From Rhodopirellula sp. SM50 (GTDB lineage: Bacteria > Planctomycetota > Planctomycetia > Pirellulales > Pirellulaceae): a DNA stretch of 64,000 nucleotides. Position numbers and translations under genes: made by a program. The notes under the pieces were generated by a model. It was given only the letters and a program-made list of their open reading frames with translations, did not search any database and was not told where the DNA came from. The stretch covers positions 124,001-188,000 of the forward strand of contig NZ_NTFY01000062.1 in NCBI RefSeq assembly GCF_002289565.1. The letters run 5' to 3'. Positions 57,511 to 64,000 of the stretch are shown here, piece after piece; the first letter of the stretch is position 1; each line of letters opens with the position of its first letter.

Positions 57511-58884
57511 ATGAAACAGAACGCCCCAGCAGTTCGATGGATCTTGTTCGTCTTGCTCGGCGTTGCCCTGGCCGCCGTCTCGGGCCGTCTCTCCGTGCAC
57601 ACGGTCAATGACACGCCCAGCTACGTCAATTATCCGCTGAACTCCTTGACCGATGCGCTGCTTTCGATTCGCACCCCGGCCTACCCGATCGCTTTGTCGA
57701 TCATCGATGCGACCGTCGGTCTGTCCTGGGTTCCGCTGCTGCACGTGCTGCTGCACGCGACCGCGTCGTGGATCCTAGCCGAAGCCCTAATCGCTCGTGG
57801 CATGCCGCTGCGTTCGGCAACCGCGGCGGCAATTTGCGTGTTGGTCGGATGCACCGCGGCGGATCACATCAGCACCGTCAGCACCGATGCGCCGGCGGCG
57901 TCGCTGGGTGTGATCACCGCGGCGTTGATGATGAACGCCAGTCGCACAGGATCGACGCCCCAAGCGATCGCGTGTGCGGTTGCCGCGGTTTTGGCCATCT
58001 TTGTACGACCGGCCTATCTGTTCCTGATCCCGTGGATGGCGGTGGCCGGTTGGCTGATGTCGCATCACCGCGAGCCCCACGAGGCTGCGCAAACCACGCA
58101 GTCAGCGTCCCAGCCGTCACGATTGCTGGGATTCAAACTCGCCGTCTCGGTCGCGGTGGTCCTCGTGGGCTGGATGTTCTTTCGGAAACTGGTGGTGTCC
58201 GATTTCGGCATCGCCCCGTTCGGTCACCAGAACCTTTCCGCGATCCTGGTTCAAACCGTTTCGCCGCGGACGCTGAGGGATCTGCCCGGCGAGTCGGGCG
58301 AGCTGGGACGAGCGGTCGCCGACGAATTGGAGAGAAAGGGGTTTCAATTGCCCGGCCCAAACGGCGGCTCGCTGCCCACGCTGACGATCGAGGAGCAATG
58401 GGGGCAGATCAACTATGGCGTCGTCTGGCCGCTCGCCCGCGACCAGTTCGCACAGCGAGATGCCGTCGGCCTGGTCGCACCGCAAGTCGCCGTTCATCGA
58501 CGAATCGGTGACTTCAACCGAGCGATCCTCTCGCAGTCCCCCGGCGGCTACGTGCGCTGGTTGTTGTTGGCGGTGCGTCGCAGCGTATGGGGTACCGCGG
58601 CGAACCTCGCGATGCATCCGATCTTTCTGGCGATGATCTTGATGGGATTGCTGGGGCTGTTGTTCAAAGCGACCAAGCAACCGACGCTCGGCCCGATCGT
58701 TGTCCCCGGTGGTTGGAACGCGTTTGCGGTCGTCGCGATCTCGTACGCGATCTTTAACGTCGGCTTTGTGATTCTGTCGAGCCCGCCGCTGGGACGCTTT
58801 GCCGACGCCGGCGCGATCTTTTTGCCAGGATTGATCGCCAGTGTGATTGCTGCGAATCTGCCAAAATCAAACGCCGACCATTGA
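57511..58884 (+). CDS. Polytopic membrane protein, possibly glycosyltransferase-like
   Basis: A 457-aa protein from ATG 57511; an ATG at 57472 and a TTG at 57424 are alternatives. It has about 9-10 predicted membrane segments (WILFVLLGVALAAVSG, VPLLHVLLHATASWILAEAL, AIACAVAAVLAIFV, LLGFKLAVSVAVVLVGWMFF, PIFLAMILMGLLGLLF, AFAVVAISYAIFNVGFVIL). A luminal loop after the first segment carries NDTPSYVNYPL, with charged residues reminiscent of GT-C-type mannosyltransferases or oligosaccharyl enzymes. No diagnostic D-x-D catalytic motif was found. It likely acts in the cell membrane; substrate is unknown. Confidence 0.65.
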   Translation: MKQNAPAVRWILFVLLGVALAAVSGRLSVHTVNDTPSYVNYPLNSLTDALLSIRTPAYPIALSIIDATVGLSWVPLLHVLLHATASWILAEALIARGMPLRSATAAAICVLVGCTAADHISTVSTDAPAASLGVITAALMMNASRTGSTPQAIACAVAAVLAIFVRPAYLFLIPWMAVAGWLMSHHREPHEAAQTTQSASQPSRLLGFKLAVSVAVVLVGWMFFRKLVVSDFGIAPFGHQNLSAILVQTVSPRTLRDLPGESGELGRAVADELERKGFQLPGPNGGSLPTLTIEEQWGQINYGVVWPLARDQFAQRDAVGLVAPQVAVHRRIGDFNRAILSQSPGGYVRWLLLAVRRSVWGTAANLAMHPIFLAMILMGLLGLLFKATKQPTLGPIVVPGGWNAFAVVAISYAIFNVGFVILSSPPLGRFADAGAIFLPGLIASVIAANLPKSNADH

Positions 58885-58951
58885 GAGTTACACACGCCGC
58901 AAGCCATCAAGTCAACCTACTGGCAGTGTTGGTGTCTACCCACTTGGAGCC

Positions 58952-58972
58952 ACCCTCCCTGGCAGGGAGGGT
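58952..58972. terminator. Palindrome ACCCTCCCT-ggc-AGGGAGGGT between convergent genes
   Basis: A perfect 9-bp stem with a 3-base loop, between the convergent membrane-protein (ends 58884) and CPBP-protease (ends 59061) genes. There is no poly-T. It may act as a bidirectional stop or be one copy of a dispersed repeat; a further copy of part of it (ggcaggaggggcgagtg) lies at about 59040. Confidence 0.5.
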
Positions 58973-59060
58973 CGAGCGCAGCGAGGGGAGGGGCGAGTGG
59001 TTGTGACGGAGTGATTTCGAACCACAACACCAACGCCTGGCAGGAGGGGCGAGTGAAGCG

Positions 59061-60098
59061 CTACAACCCCGCGTTGACGCGGCAAAACTCCATGCACAGC
59101 GTCGCTGCGTTGAGCAGCATGTGAACGACGATGGCTGGAACCAGCCGGCCGGTTCGCTGGTACAGAAACCCCAATCCGACGGAAAGGAAAAACAGCGGAA
59201 TCGGCGCGGCCCCTTGGCCCCAATGCATCGCCGCGAATAGCAAACTGGTGACGTAGATCGGCCAGGCTGTGGAGGGTTTCCAAAACGACATGGCATCGGA
59301 ATCAGGCGGCGGGTCGGCGATCTGTTGCAACCCGCCTTGCAGAAGCAGCCGGAACTGAAATTCTTCGACGATCGGGGTCAAACACGCCGCTGAAACAAGC
59401 AGGGCGAGAAACGTCCGCGTCCCGCTCGCTTCGGCCAGCAAGTTGGTCACCGTGTGTTCGTATTGAACCAGATTGGAAACCAGCAGATTCAACAACAAGA
59501 CGGGAGCCAGGATCCAAACGGTTGCAAACAACCCGCGGCGGAAGTCGTTTCGATGGGGAACCAAGCTCAAGTGCGCCAGCGTCGCCCCTTGCGTCAATCG
59601 CAAGAAGATCAGGGTGAGTACGAAGGCGGTGAGGTTGGCGATGAAGTGGATTCGAACCTGGCTGCGAAGCTTCGCGGCGCGATCACTTGAGTCTTCGGCG
59701 GGCGGCGCGTCTTCGGCCGGTGCGTCGTCCGGCGAAGTGTCGTCCGGCGAAGTGTCGTCCGGCGAAGTGTCGTCCGGCGGGGCATCGACGGCTTGCTCGA
59801 CCACTGCGGCGGAGGGTGGCGTTTGGTCCGTCTCCTGTTGCGGCGTCGGCAGCGATTGCTGCAACGACGCCCCCACCAGGATCATGATCCCGAACATCAA
59901 CAGGAAATCAAAAACGGTCCAGCGTGGCCGGGGCTGGGGGAGCCGGGTGATCAATTCGGGCGAAACGTCTCCGCACAGATTTCGTTTGCCCCGTCCACGC
60001 CACCACTGGATCCAGAGCACGCTGCCGGCAAGCAGGAGCGCGAGCACGGTCAGCGAGATGGCGATGAAGCCGATTTCAAAGAGGTTCACGCGCTGCAT
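59061..60098 (-). CDS. CPBP-family intramembrane metalloprotease
   Basis: A 345-aa membrane protein from ATG 60098. The catalytic motifs of the CAAX protease/bacteriocin-processing group are EEFQFR (EExxxR), FAAMHW (FxxxH) and HMLLN (HxxxN). About eight membrane segments are predicted. An Asp/Pro/Ser-rich region (DDTSP repeated, about residues 108-125) and a longer Pro-rich loop are unusual. CPBP members cleave peptides within the membrane; bacterial substrates are mostly unknown. It lies 7 bp downstream of pgsA on the same strand, so both are in one transcript. Confidence 0.9.
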   Translation of the reverse strand: MQRVNLFEIGFIAISLTVLALLLAGSVLWIQWWRGRGKRNLCGDVSPELITRLPQPRPRWTVFDFLLMFGIMILVGASLQQSLPTPQQETDQTPPSAAVVEQAVDAPPDDTSPDDTSPDDTSPDDAPAEDAPPAEDSSDRAAKLRSQVRIHFIANLTAFVLTLIFLRLTQGATLAHLSLVPHRNDFRRGLFATVWILAPVLLLNLLVSNLVQYEHTVTNLLAEASGTRTFLALLVSAACLTPIVEEFQFRLLLQGGLQQIADPPPDSDAMSFWKPSTAWPIYVTSLLFAAMHWGQGAAPIPLFFLSVGLGFLYQRTGRLVPAIVVHMLLNAATLCMEFCRVNAGL

Positions 60099-60105
60099 GG
60101 AGCGT

Positions 60106-60798
60106 TCATTCCGGTTCGTCGGGTTCGTCCTGCATCAGCCTTGCCGCGGCCAGCGTGTAATCGTAACCCGAGTACACGGTCAGCAGGATCGATCCCCAGA
60201 CCAATCCCAGCGTGGTGAAGGTCAGCCAGGACGGAGCCGTTTCGTATTGCAGAAAGATCAGCGAGGCGACCACGGCGGCGCACTGCAGCACCATTTTCCA
60301 TTTCCCCAGCCAGCTGGCCGAGAAATCTTTGCCGCTGCCCTCGACCATGCCGCGCAAACTGGTCACCAACAACTCGCGACCGACGACCAGCGTGGCCATC
60401 CACGATGCGACGGGTGAGTTGACCACCCCGACCAGGGCGATGAACGAGCCGCAAATGATGATCTTGTCGACAAACGGGTCAAAGATCCGGCCGAACTTGG
60501 TGACTTGACCATATTTGCGTGCCCAATAGCCGTCCATCCAATCGGTCGACGCGGCGACCAAAAAGACGACCGTCGCGGCCAGGAAATAGCCCGCCGGGAT
60601 CAGCGCCATCACGGCGATCGCCATCGCGAACCGGATGCTGGTCAACGCGTTGGGCACGTTGTAAATCGAACGCTTCCCGATCGAATCGAGCAGTTCGGGA
60701 GGCGATTCGGGAGGCACGGACTGCGGTGACGGCGGCAAGGGCACTGCTTTTTGGGGATGATTCAGACGCGTCGGGGCTACACAACGGACTGTCGACAT
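60106..60798 (-). CDS. pgsA: CDP-diacylglycerol-glycerol-3-phosphate 3-phosphatidyltransferase
   Basis: A 230-aa protein from ATG 60798. The CDP-alcohol phosphatidyltransferase motif D-x2-D-G-x2-A-R-x8-G-x3-D-x3-D is complete (DWMDGYWARKYGQVTKFGRIFDPFVDK, in two parts). It has about five membrane segments. It makes phosphatidylglycerol phosphate, the first step to phosphatidylglycerol and cardiolipin. The N-terminus before the first helix is proline-rich (about residues 15-40). Upstream reading frame from 60909 is rejected. It is the first gene of the pgsA-CPBP pair. Confidence 0.92.
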   Translation of the reverse strand: MSTVRCVAPTRLNHPQKAVPLPPSPQSVPPESPPELLDSIGKRSIYNVPNALTSIRFAMAIAVMALIPAGYFLAATVVFLVAASTDWMDGYWARKYGQVTKFGRIFDPFVDKIIICGSFIALVGVVNSPVASWMATLVVGRELLVTSLRGMVEGSGKDFSASWLGKWKMVLQCAAVVASLIFLQYETAPSWLTFTTLGLVWGSILLTVYSGYDYTLAAARLMQDEPDEPE

Positions 60799-61120
60799 GA
60801 TGATCGTCTCTGGCCAACGAGGAAAGGGGCACGCGGCGTTTTCGCCCGGATGAGCCTTCAGAGCCCGCCTCGGTGCTGAAGCTGCGCCGGTCTCCCCCTT
60901 CGCTGGCAATTCGCCTGGTGCCCTTTCAACGCCTCGTTTTGCGGTAACGGGACTTGCGGGCGGATTGTGAAGCGATCGGGATCTGCTGAGTCAAGGGTAA
61001 GCCGCAGGCCGTCGGGCCTCGGGCAACACGCGATTGCCCGGCCGCTGACGCGTCGCGGCTCACTCAATCCGATCCGCCTGCCGTCTTGGCGCTGCGCCGA
61101 ACAACACTTCAATTACGCTC
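60799..61120. other. 322-bp divergent intergenic region
   Basis: It separates minus-strand pgsA from plus-strand fabZ. Both promoters should lie here, but no clear hexamers, repeats or gene were recognised. Confidence 0.5.
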
Positions 61121-61579
61121 ATGAGTATCGAAGCAATAGAACAGGCGATCCCCCACCGCCCGCCGATGCGTCTGATCGACGAAATCTGCGAGCAGAGCGA
61201 GACCTCCATCGTCTGCAAAAAGTCGTTTTCGGCGGATGAATTTTTCGTCCAAGGCCACTTCCCGGGGCAACCGATCGTCCCCGGTGTGATCCAGTGCGAA
61301 TGCTGTCTGCAGGCCGGCGCGGTGTTGTTGCACCAACAGATGGACAGCTCACCGGGCAGCGTGCCGGTGGCAACTCGCATGGACAGCGTCAAATTCAAAC
61401 GCATGATCCGCCCCGGCGACACCGTCGAAATCCACGTGACGCTGAACGATCAGCTCAGCAACGCCTACTATTTGACCGGCAAAATGCTGCTCGATGGAAA
61501 AATGGCGATGCGGCTGGATTTTGCCGTCAGCGTCAGCGCCCCTGAACCGCCGGCGACGAGCGAGGAGACGCAGCGGTGA
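61121..61579 (+). CDS. fabZ: 3-hydroxyacyl-ACP dehydratase FabZ
   Basis: A 152-aa hot-dog fold protein from ATG 61121. The motif [15 protein letters not shown] is the FabZ start; the catalytic His46 is in [12 protein letters not shown], and the catalytic Glu follows in [10 protein letters not shown]. It removes water from 3-hydroxyacyl-ACP in fatty acid elongation and fits the typical length. Its stop overlaps the GTG start of fabI (GTGA, 61576-61579). Some homologues act only in lipid A synthesis or polyketide routes; with fabI next door the fatty-acid role is most likely. Confidence 0.94.
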   Translation: MSIEAIEQAIPHRPPMRLIDEICEQSETSIVCKKSFSADEFFVQGHFPGQPIVPGVIQCECCLQAGAVLLHQQMDSSPGSVPVATRMDSVKFKRMIRPGDTVEIHVTLNDQLSNAYYLTGKMLLDGKMAMRLDFAVSVSAPEPPATSEETQR

Positions 61580-62415
61580 GCGACCCAAGCAACCAACCGG
61601 CCGTGATGGATTTTTTGCTGATGTCCGGAAAGACCTATCTGGTCCTGGGCGTCGCCAACAAAAAAAGTGTGGCCTACGCGATCGCACGGATCATCGAACA
61701 ATCCGGCGGCAAGGTGATCTACGCCGTCCGCAGCCAAGCCCGCAAAGAAAGCACCGCGAAACTGCTGCGGGACCGCGACGTGCGGGTTTGCGATGTCGAA
61801 CACCAAGACCAGATCGACGCCTTGGCGAACCAGCTGGGCGACGAAGGTGTCACGTTGGCGGGAATGGTGCACTCGATCGCGTTTGCCGATTATCCCGACG
61901 GCATTCGGCCGTTTCACGAAACGACGCGACAACAATTCTTGCAGGCGGTCGACATTTCCGCCTACTCGCTGATCAACCTGTCCAATGCCTTGAAAGATCG
62001 CTTTGCCCCCGATGCGTCAGTCGTCACGATCGGGATCAGCACCACCCGCATGGCCAGTGAAAGCTATGGATTCATGGCCCCGATCAAGGCGGCATTGGAA
62101 TCGTCGCTGGCGTTTCTGACCAAGTCGTTCAGCCGGTTCAGTCGCGTCCGCTTCAACGCCGTGGCCGCCGGATTGCTCAAGACCAGTGCCTCGGCCGGCA
62201 TTCCCGGCTACGTCGATTCTTACCTTTACGCCGAACAGGTCATCCCCCGCAAAGAGGCGGTGAAAACGGAAGAAGTTGCCCAGACGGCAGCATTCCTGTT
62301 GTCATCGCGAAGTAGTGGGATCACGGCCCAATCAGTGGTTGTCGACGCTGGAATGTCGATCAACTATTTTGACGCCTCGGTCGTCGGTGCCGTGACCGAT
62401 TCCCAACTCGGATAA
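61576..62415 (+). CDS. fabI: Enoyl-ACP reductase FabI
   Basis: A 279-aa short-chain-dehydrogenase-like enzyme. The GTG at 61576 overlaps the fabZ stop; an ATG at 61606 (before [13 protein letters not shown]) could instead be the true start. The N-terminal nucleotide motif is [16 protein letters not shown]. The catalytic Tyr164 and Lys171 form Y-x6-K in SYGFMAPIK. FabI reduces the double bond of enoyl-ACP with NAD(P)H as the last step of a fatty-acid elongation cycle. Directly linked to fabZ. Length is normal. Confidence 0.93.
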   Translation: MSDPSNQPAVMDFLLMSGKTYLVLGVANKKSVAYAIARIIEQSGGKVIYAVRSQARKESTAKLLRDRDVRVCDVEHQDQIDALANQLGDEGVTLAGMVHSIAFADYPDGIRPFHETTRQQFLQAVDISAYSLINLSNALKDRFAPDASVVTIGISTTRMASESYGFMAPIKAALESSLAFLTKSFSRFSRVRFNAVAAGLLKTSASAGIPGYVDSYLYAEQVIPRKEAVKTEEVAQTAAFLLSSRSSGITAQSVVVDAGMSINYFDASVVGAVTDSQLG

Positions 62416-62454
62416 GTTCGTTCCTCCCTACCGCGTCCCCTGCTTTCAATCGTC

Positions 62455-63312
62455 ATGTCCCGACAGATCTATATCAACGGCCAATTCCATGCCCCGGAAG
62501 ACGCGAAAATTAGCGTCTACGATCACGGTCTGCTCTACGGCGACGGCGTCTTTGAAGGCATGCGGATTTACGGCAAGAAGGTGTTTCGCTTGACCGAGCA
62601 CCTGAAACGACTCGACGAATCGGCCTGTGCGATCAATCTGCAACTTCCCATTTCCTTGGAACAGCTCGCGGTCGACACCAACGAAACGGTTGCCAAAAAC
62701 GAGATCGTCGACGGCTACATCCGCTTGATCGTCACGCGCGGTGCCGGTCCGCTGGGGCTGGATCCGTTCAAGTGTTCCGATCCACAAGTCATCATCATCG
62801 CCGACTCCATCACGCTGTACCCCGAATCGTACTACGAAAATGGTTTGGAACTGGTCACCGCGTCGACGATTCGAAACCATCCGGCGGCGCTCAGCCCACG
62901 GATCAAGTCGCTCAACTACCTGAACAATATTCTGGCCAAGATGGAGGGCCTCAAAGCCGGTTGCATCGAAGCGCTGATGCTCAATCATAAAGGCGAAGTG
63001 GCCGAGTGCACCGGCGACAATTTGTTCGTGATCAAAAACGGTCGACTCAACACGCCGCCGATCGAAGCCGGCATCCTGGAAGGCGTCACCCGCAACGCCG
63101 TGTTGGAACTGGCGCGCGAAGCGGGCATCGAAACCACCGAACTGCCGATGACACGACACGACATCTACGTCGCCGATGAGTGTTTTCTGACCGGCAGCGC
63201 GGCCGAAGTGATTCCCGCCGTGACGCTCGACGGACGCAAGATCGGCGATGGCAAAGTCGGCCCGATCACGCAGCAGCTGAACAAAGCCTTTCGCGAACTG
63301 GTGCGGAAGTAG
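62455..63312 (+). CDS. ilvE: Branched-chain amino-acid aminotransferase
   Basis: A 285-aa class IV PLP enzyme from ATG 62455. It shows DHGLLYGDGVFEGMRIYGKK (as the YGDGVFEG signature), the catalytic lysine in PRIKSLNYLNNI, the phosphate loop GEVAECTGDNLFVI, GILEGVTRNAVLELA and the terminal DECFLTGSAAEVIP. It transfers the amino group between branched-chain 2-keto acids and glutamate. It starts 39 bp after fabI stops, so one transcript is possible. IlvE is preferred; D-amino-acid aminotransferase is the alternative. Confidence 0.9.
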   Translation: MSRQIYINGQFHAPEDAKISVYDHGLLYGDGVFEGMRIYGKKVFRLTEHLKRLDESACAINLQLPISLEQLAVDTNETVAKNEIVDGYIRLIVTRGAGPLGLDPFKCSDPQVIIIADSITLYPESYYENGLELVTASTIRNHPAALSPRIKSLNYLNNILAKMEGLKAGCIEALMLNHKGEVAECTGDNLFVIKNGRLNTPPIEAGILEGVTRNAVLELAREAGIETTELPMTRHDIYVADECFLTGSAAEVIPAVTLDGRKIGDGKVGPITQQLNKAFRELVRK

Positions 63313-63368
63313 TCGGCAACCCCCACGAGAAACGCCGCGAAGCGTTAATTCTTGTGTTTTACGAGGTG

Positions 63369-63441
63369 TTAGCGGCAGGGCGCAAGCCCTCCGGTTCCTT
63401 ATCGTGGCCGAAACACCGGAGGGCTCGCGCCCTACCGCTAA
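63369..63441. repeat. Hairpin related to the 95-bp repeat family
   Basis: Left arm TTAGCGGCAGGGCGCAAGCC from 63369 and right arm GGCTCGCGCCCTACCGCTAA ending 63441. The right half matches the left half of the units at 841-1220. About 24 bp pair; two positions are A.C on the plus strand but G.U on the minus-strand RNA. Confidence 0.85.
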
Positions 63442-63824
63442 AAAAATGCTTCGCCGTGTCACCCACCAGGGCAGCGGAAGTGTCACTGAGTTTTTCCCAT
63501 CGTTTGTCGGTCCGTTGACCCTCAATCGCTCGGCTGTAATCAATTCGAGCACCCTGAACAGTCGATCCATGTTTGTGCAGCAGCAACTGACTCGGAGTGC
63601 GTGGGGCAGGCCGGGTCAAAACACTGCCAGCAGCAAGTCGAGCGACCTGGGTTTTCTCGAAGTGCCAGTCCGAGTGGCTGGTGCCTTGGGGCAGAAAGCC
63701 CGGGTCGTCTCGCATGCGCTGAACCCGCGGCAGAAGCCGCTGTGAGCAGCAATTCCGCTCGAAACCCTCTAAAAACGCCGTGCCCGATTTGACTTTTCGG
63801 TCGATTTGAGCGTTAATTAGGTCA

Positions 63825-63844
63825 ATCGGTTGATCAAAACCGAT
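63825..63844. promoter_or_regulatory. Inverted repeat ATCGGTT...AACCGAT upstream of the secreted gene
   Basis: Perfect 7-bp arms separated by gatcaa, 76 bases before the start codon at 63920. This could be an operator or a 5' leader structure; no regulator is known. Confidence 0.3.
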
Positions 63845-63919
63845 GCCCCACCCACCTCAGCCCCCTATCTTGGGCATGCCTCCGCGTGCGAGGCATCGAT
63901 TATTCCTCGGAGACAATGC

Positions 63920-64000
63920 ATGAAACGGTTCGCAATTCTATTTGGTTGTCTCGCTCTTCTGGCCAGCCCCGCGTTGGCGACGAGCGAATTCAGCAAACAA
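63920..64000 (+). CDS. Secreted protein, 5' part
   Basis: The gene runs off the right edge. ATG 63920 has GGAG 7 bases upstream. The 27 codons visible begin MKRFAILFGCLALLASPALA, a clear Sec signal peptide cleaved after ALA, followed by TSEFSKQ. The mature sequence is outside the window, so the function cannot be stated. Confidence 0.75.
   Translation, partial: MKRFAILFGCLALLASPALATSEFSKQ

Larger units (their letters stand above)
63313..63919. other. 607-bp non-coding region with one hairpin
   Basis: Contains the hairpin at 63369-63441 and a palindrome at 63825-63844. A 113-codon frame (63404-63745) is rejected because it begins inside the hairpin and has low-complexity composition. No gene was recognised. 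Confidence 0.6.

Noticed and set aside
62446-63570. Minus-strand open frame of about 374 codons
   Set aside because: Antisense to ilvE and extending into the non-coding tail.
63404-63745. Plus-strand frame of 113 codons
   Set aside because: Starts inside a hairpin repeat and has no recognisable features.
1-64000. tRNA or rRNA genes
   Set aside because: No cloverleaf with TTC(G/A) arm or rRNA signature was noticed in the intergenic regions; a covariance search could not be run.

Overview
The window looks like a chromosomal segment of a planctomycete of the Pirellulaceae (Rhodopirellula / Stieleria / Rubripirellula type). The base composition is moderately GC-rich by eye. Several families typical of that group sit side by side: DUF1501, DUF1559, a planctomycete cytochrome fused to WD40 repeats, a BBP7-type beta-barrel, DUF2617, and a membrane Ser/Thr kinase next to an ECF sigma factor. 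Gram-negative envelope genes (Kdo pathway, LPS transport, outer-membrane barrels) are also present. No plasmid, phage or intact transposase gene was seen, and no rRNA, tRNA or CRISPR array.

Layout. 1-1.7 kb: end of an AAA+ ATPase, four 95-bp tandem repeats, a PEGA lipoprotein. 2-7 kb (minus): kdsD, kdsC and a large LptC/OstA-like gene, in the same order as the enterobacterial kdsD-kdsC-lptC-lptA block. 7-16 kb: redoxin/FAD-oxidoreductase pair, RadC with an extra N-terminal domain, alkaline phosphatase, a SUFU-domain protein, DUF1501. 15-27 kb: cytochrome/WD40 protein, class IV aminotransferase, alpha/beta hydrolase, small lipoprotein, transglutaminase, a DUF1080-PhoD phosphatase, an esterase-sialidase fusion. 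27-35 kb: kinase and ECF sigma factor overlapping tail to tail, DUF1559 protein, nucleoside hydrolase, PanE-like reductase. 35-43 kb: a 1411-aa DUF11-repeat surface protein, a BBP7 barrel, a proline-rich lipoprotein. 43-49 kb: DEAD-box helicase, HisA-like protein, DUF2617, a TrpG/PabA amidotransferase, a candidate Zn-protease, small envelope proteins. 49-53 kb: a pentahaem cytochrome overlapping a predicted outer-membrane barrel gene. 53-64 kb: a divergent Mur ligase, family 4 uracil-DNA glycosylase, der, a polytopic membrane protein, CPBP protease with pgsA, fabZ-fabI-ilvE, and the start of a secreted protein.

The two themes that stand out are envelope biology and abundant structured intergenic repeats. 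The best candidate for an undescribed system is the cytochrome-barrel gene pair at 49254-53125, which could be an outer-membrane electron conduit. Other points of interest are the Mur ligase without the MurE signature motifs, the esterase-sialidase fusion, the kinase/sigma overlap, and at least six families of palindromic or tandem repeats. One of these is a 20-bp palindrome that supplies the TAG stop codon of three unrelated genes.
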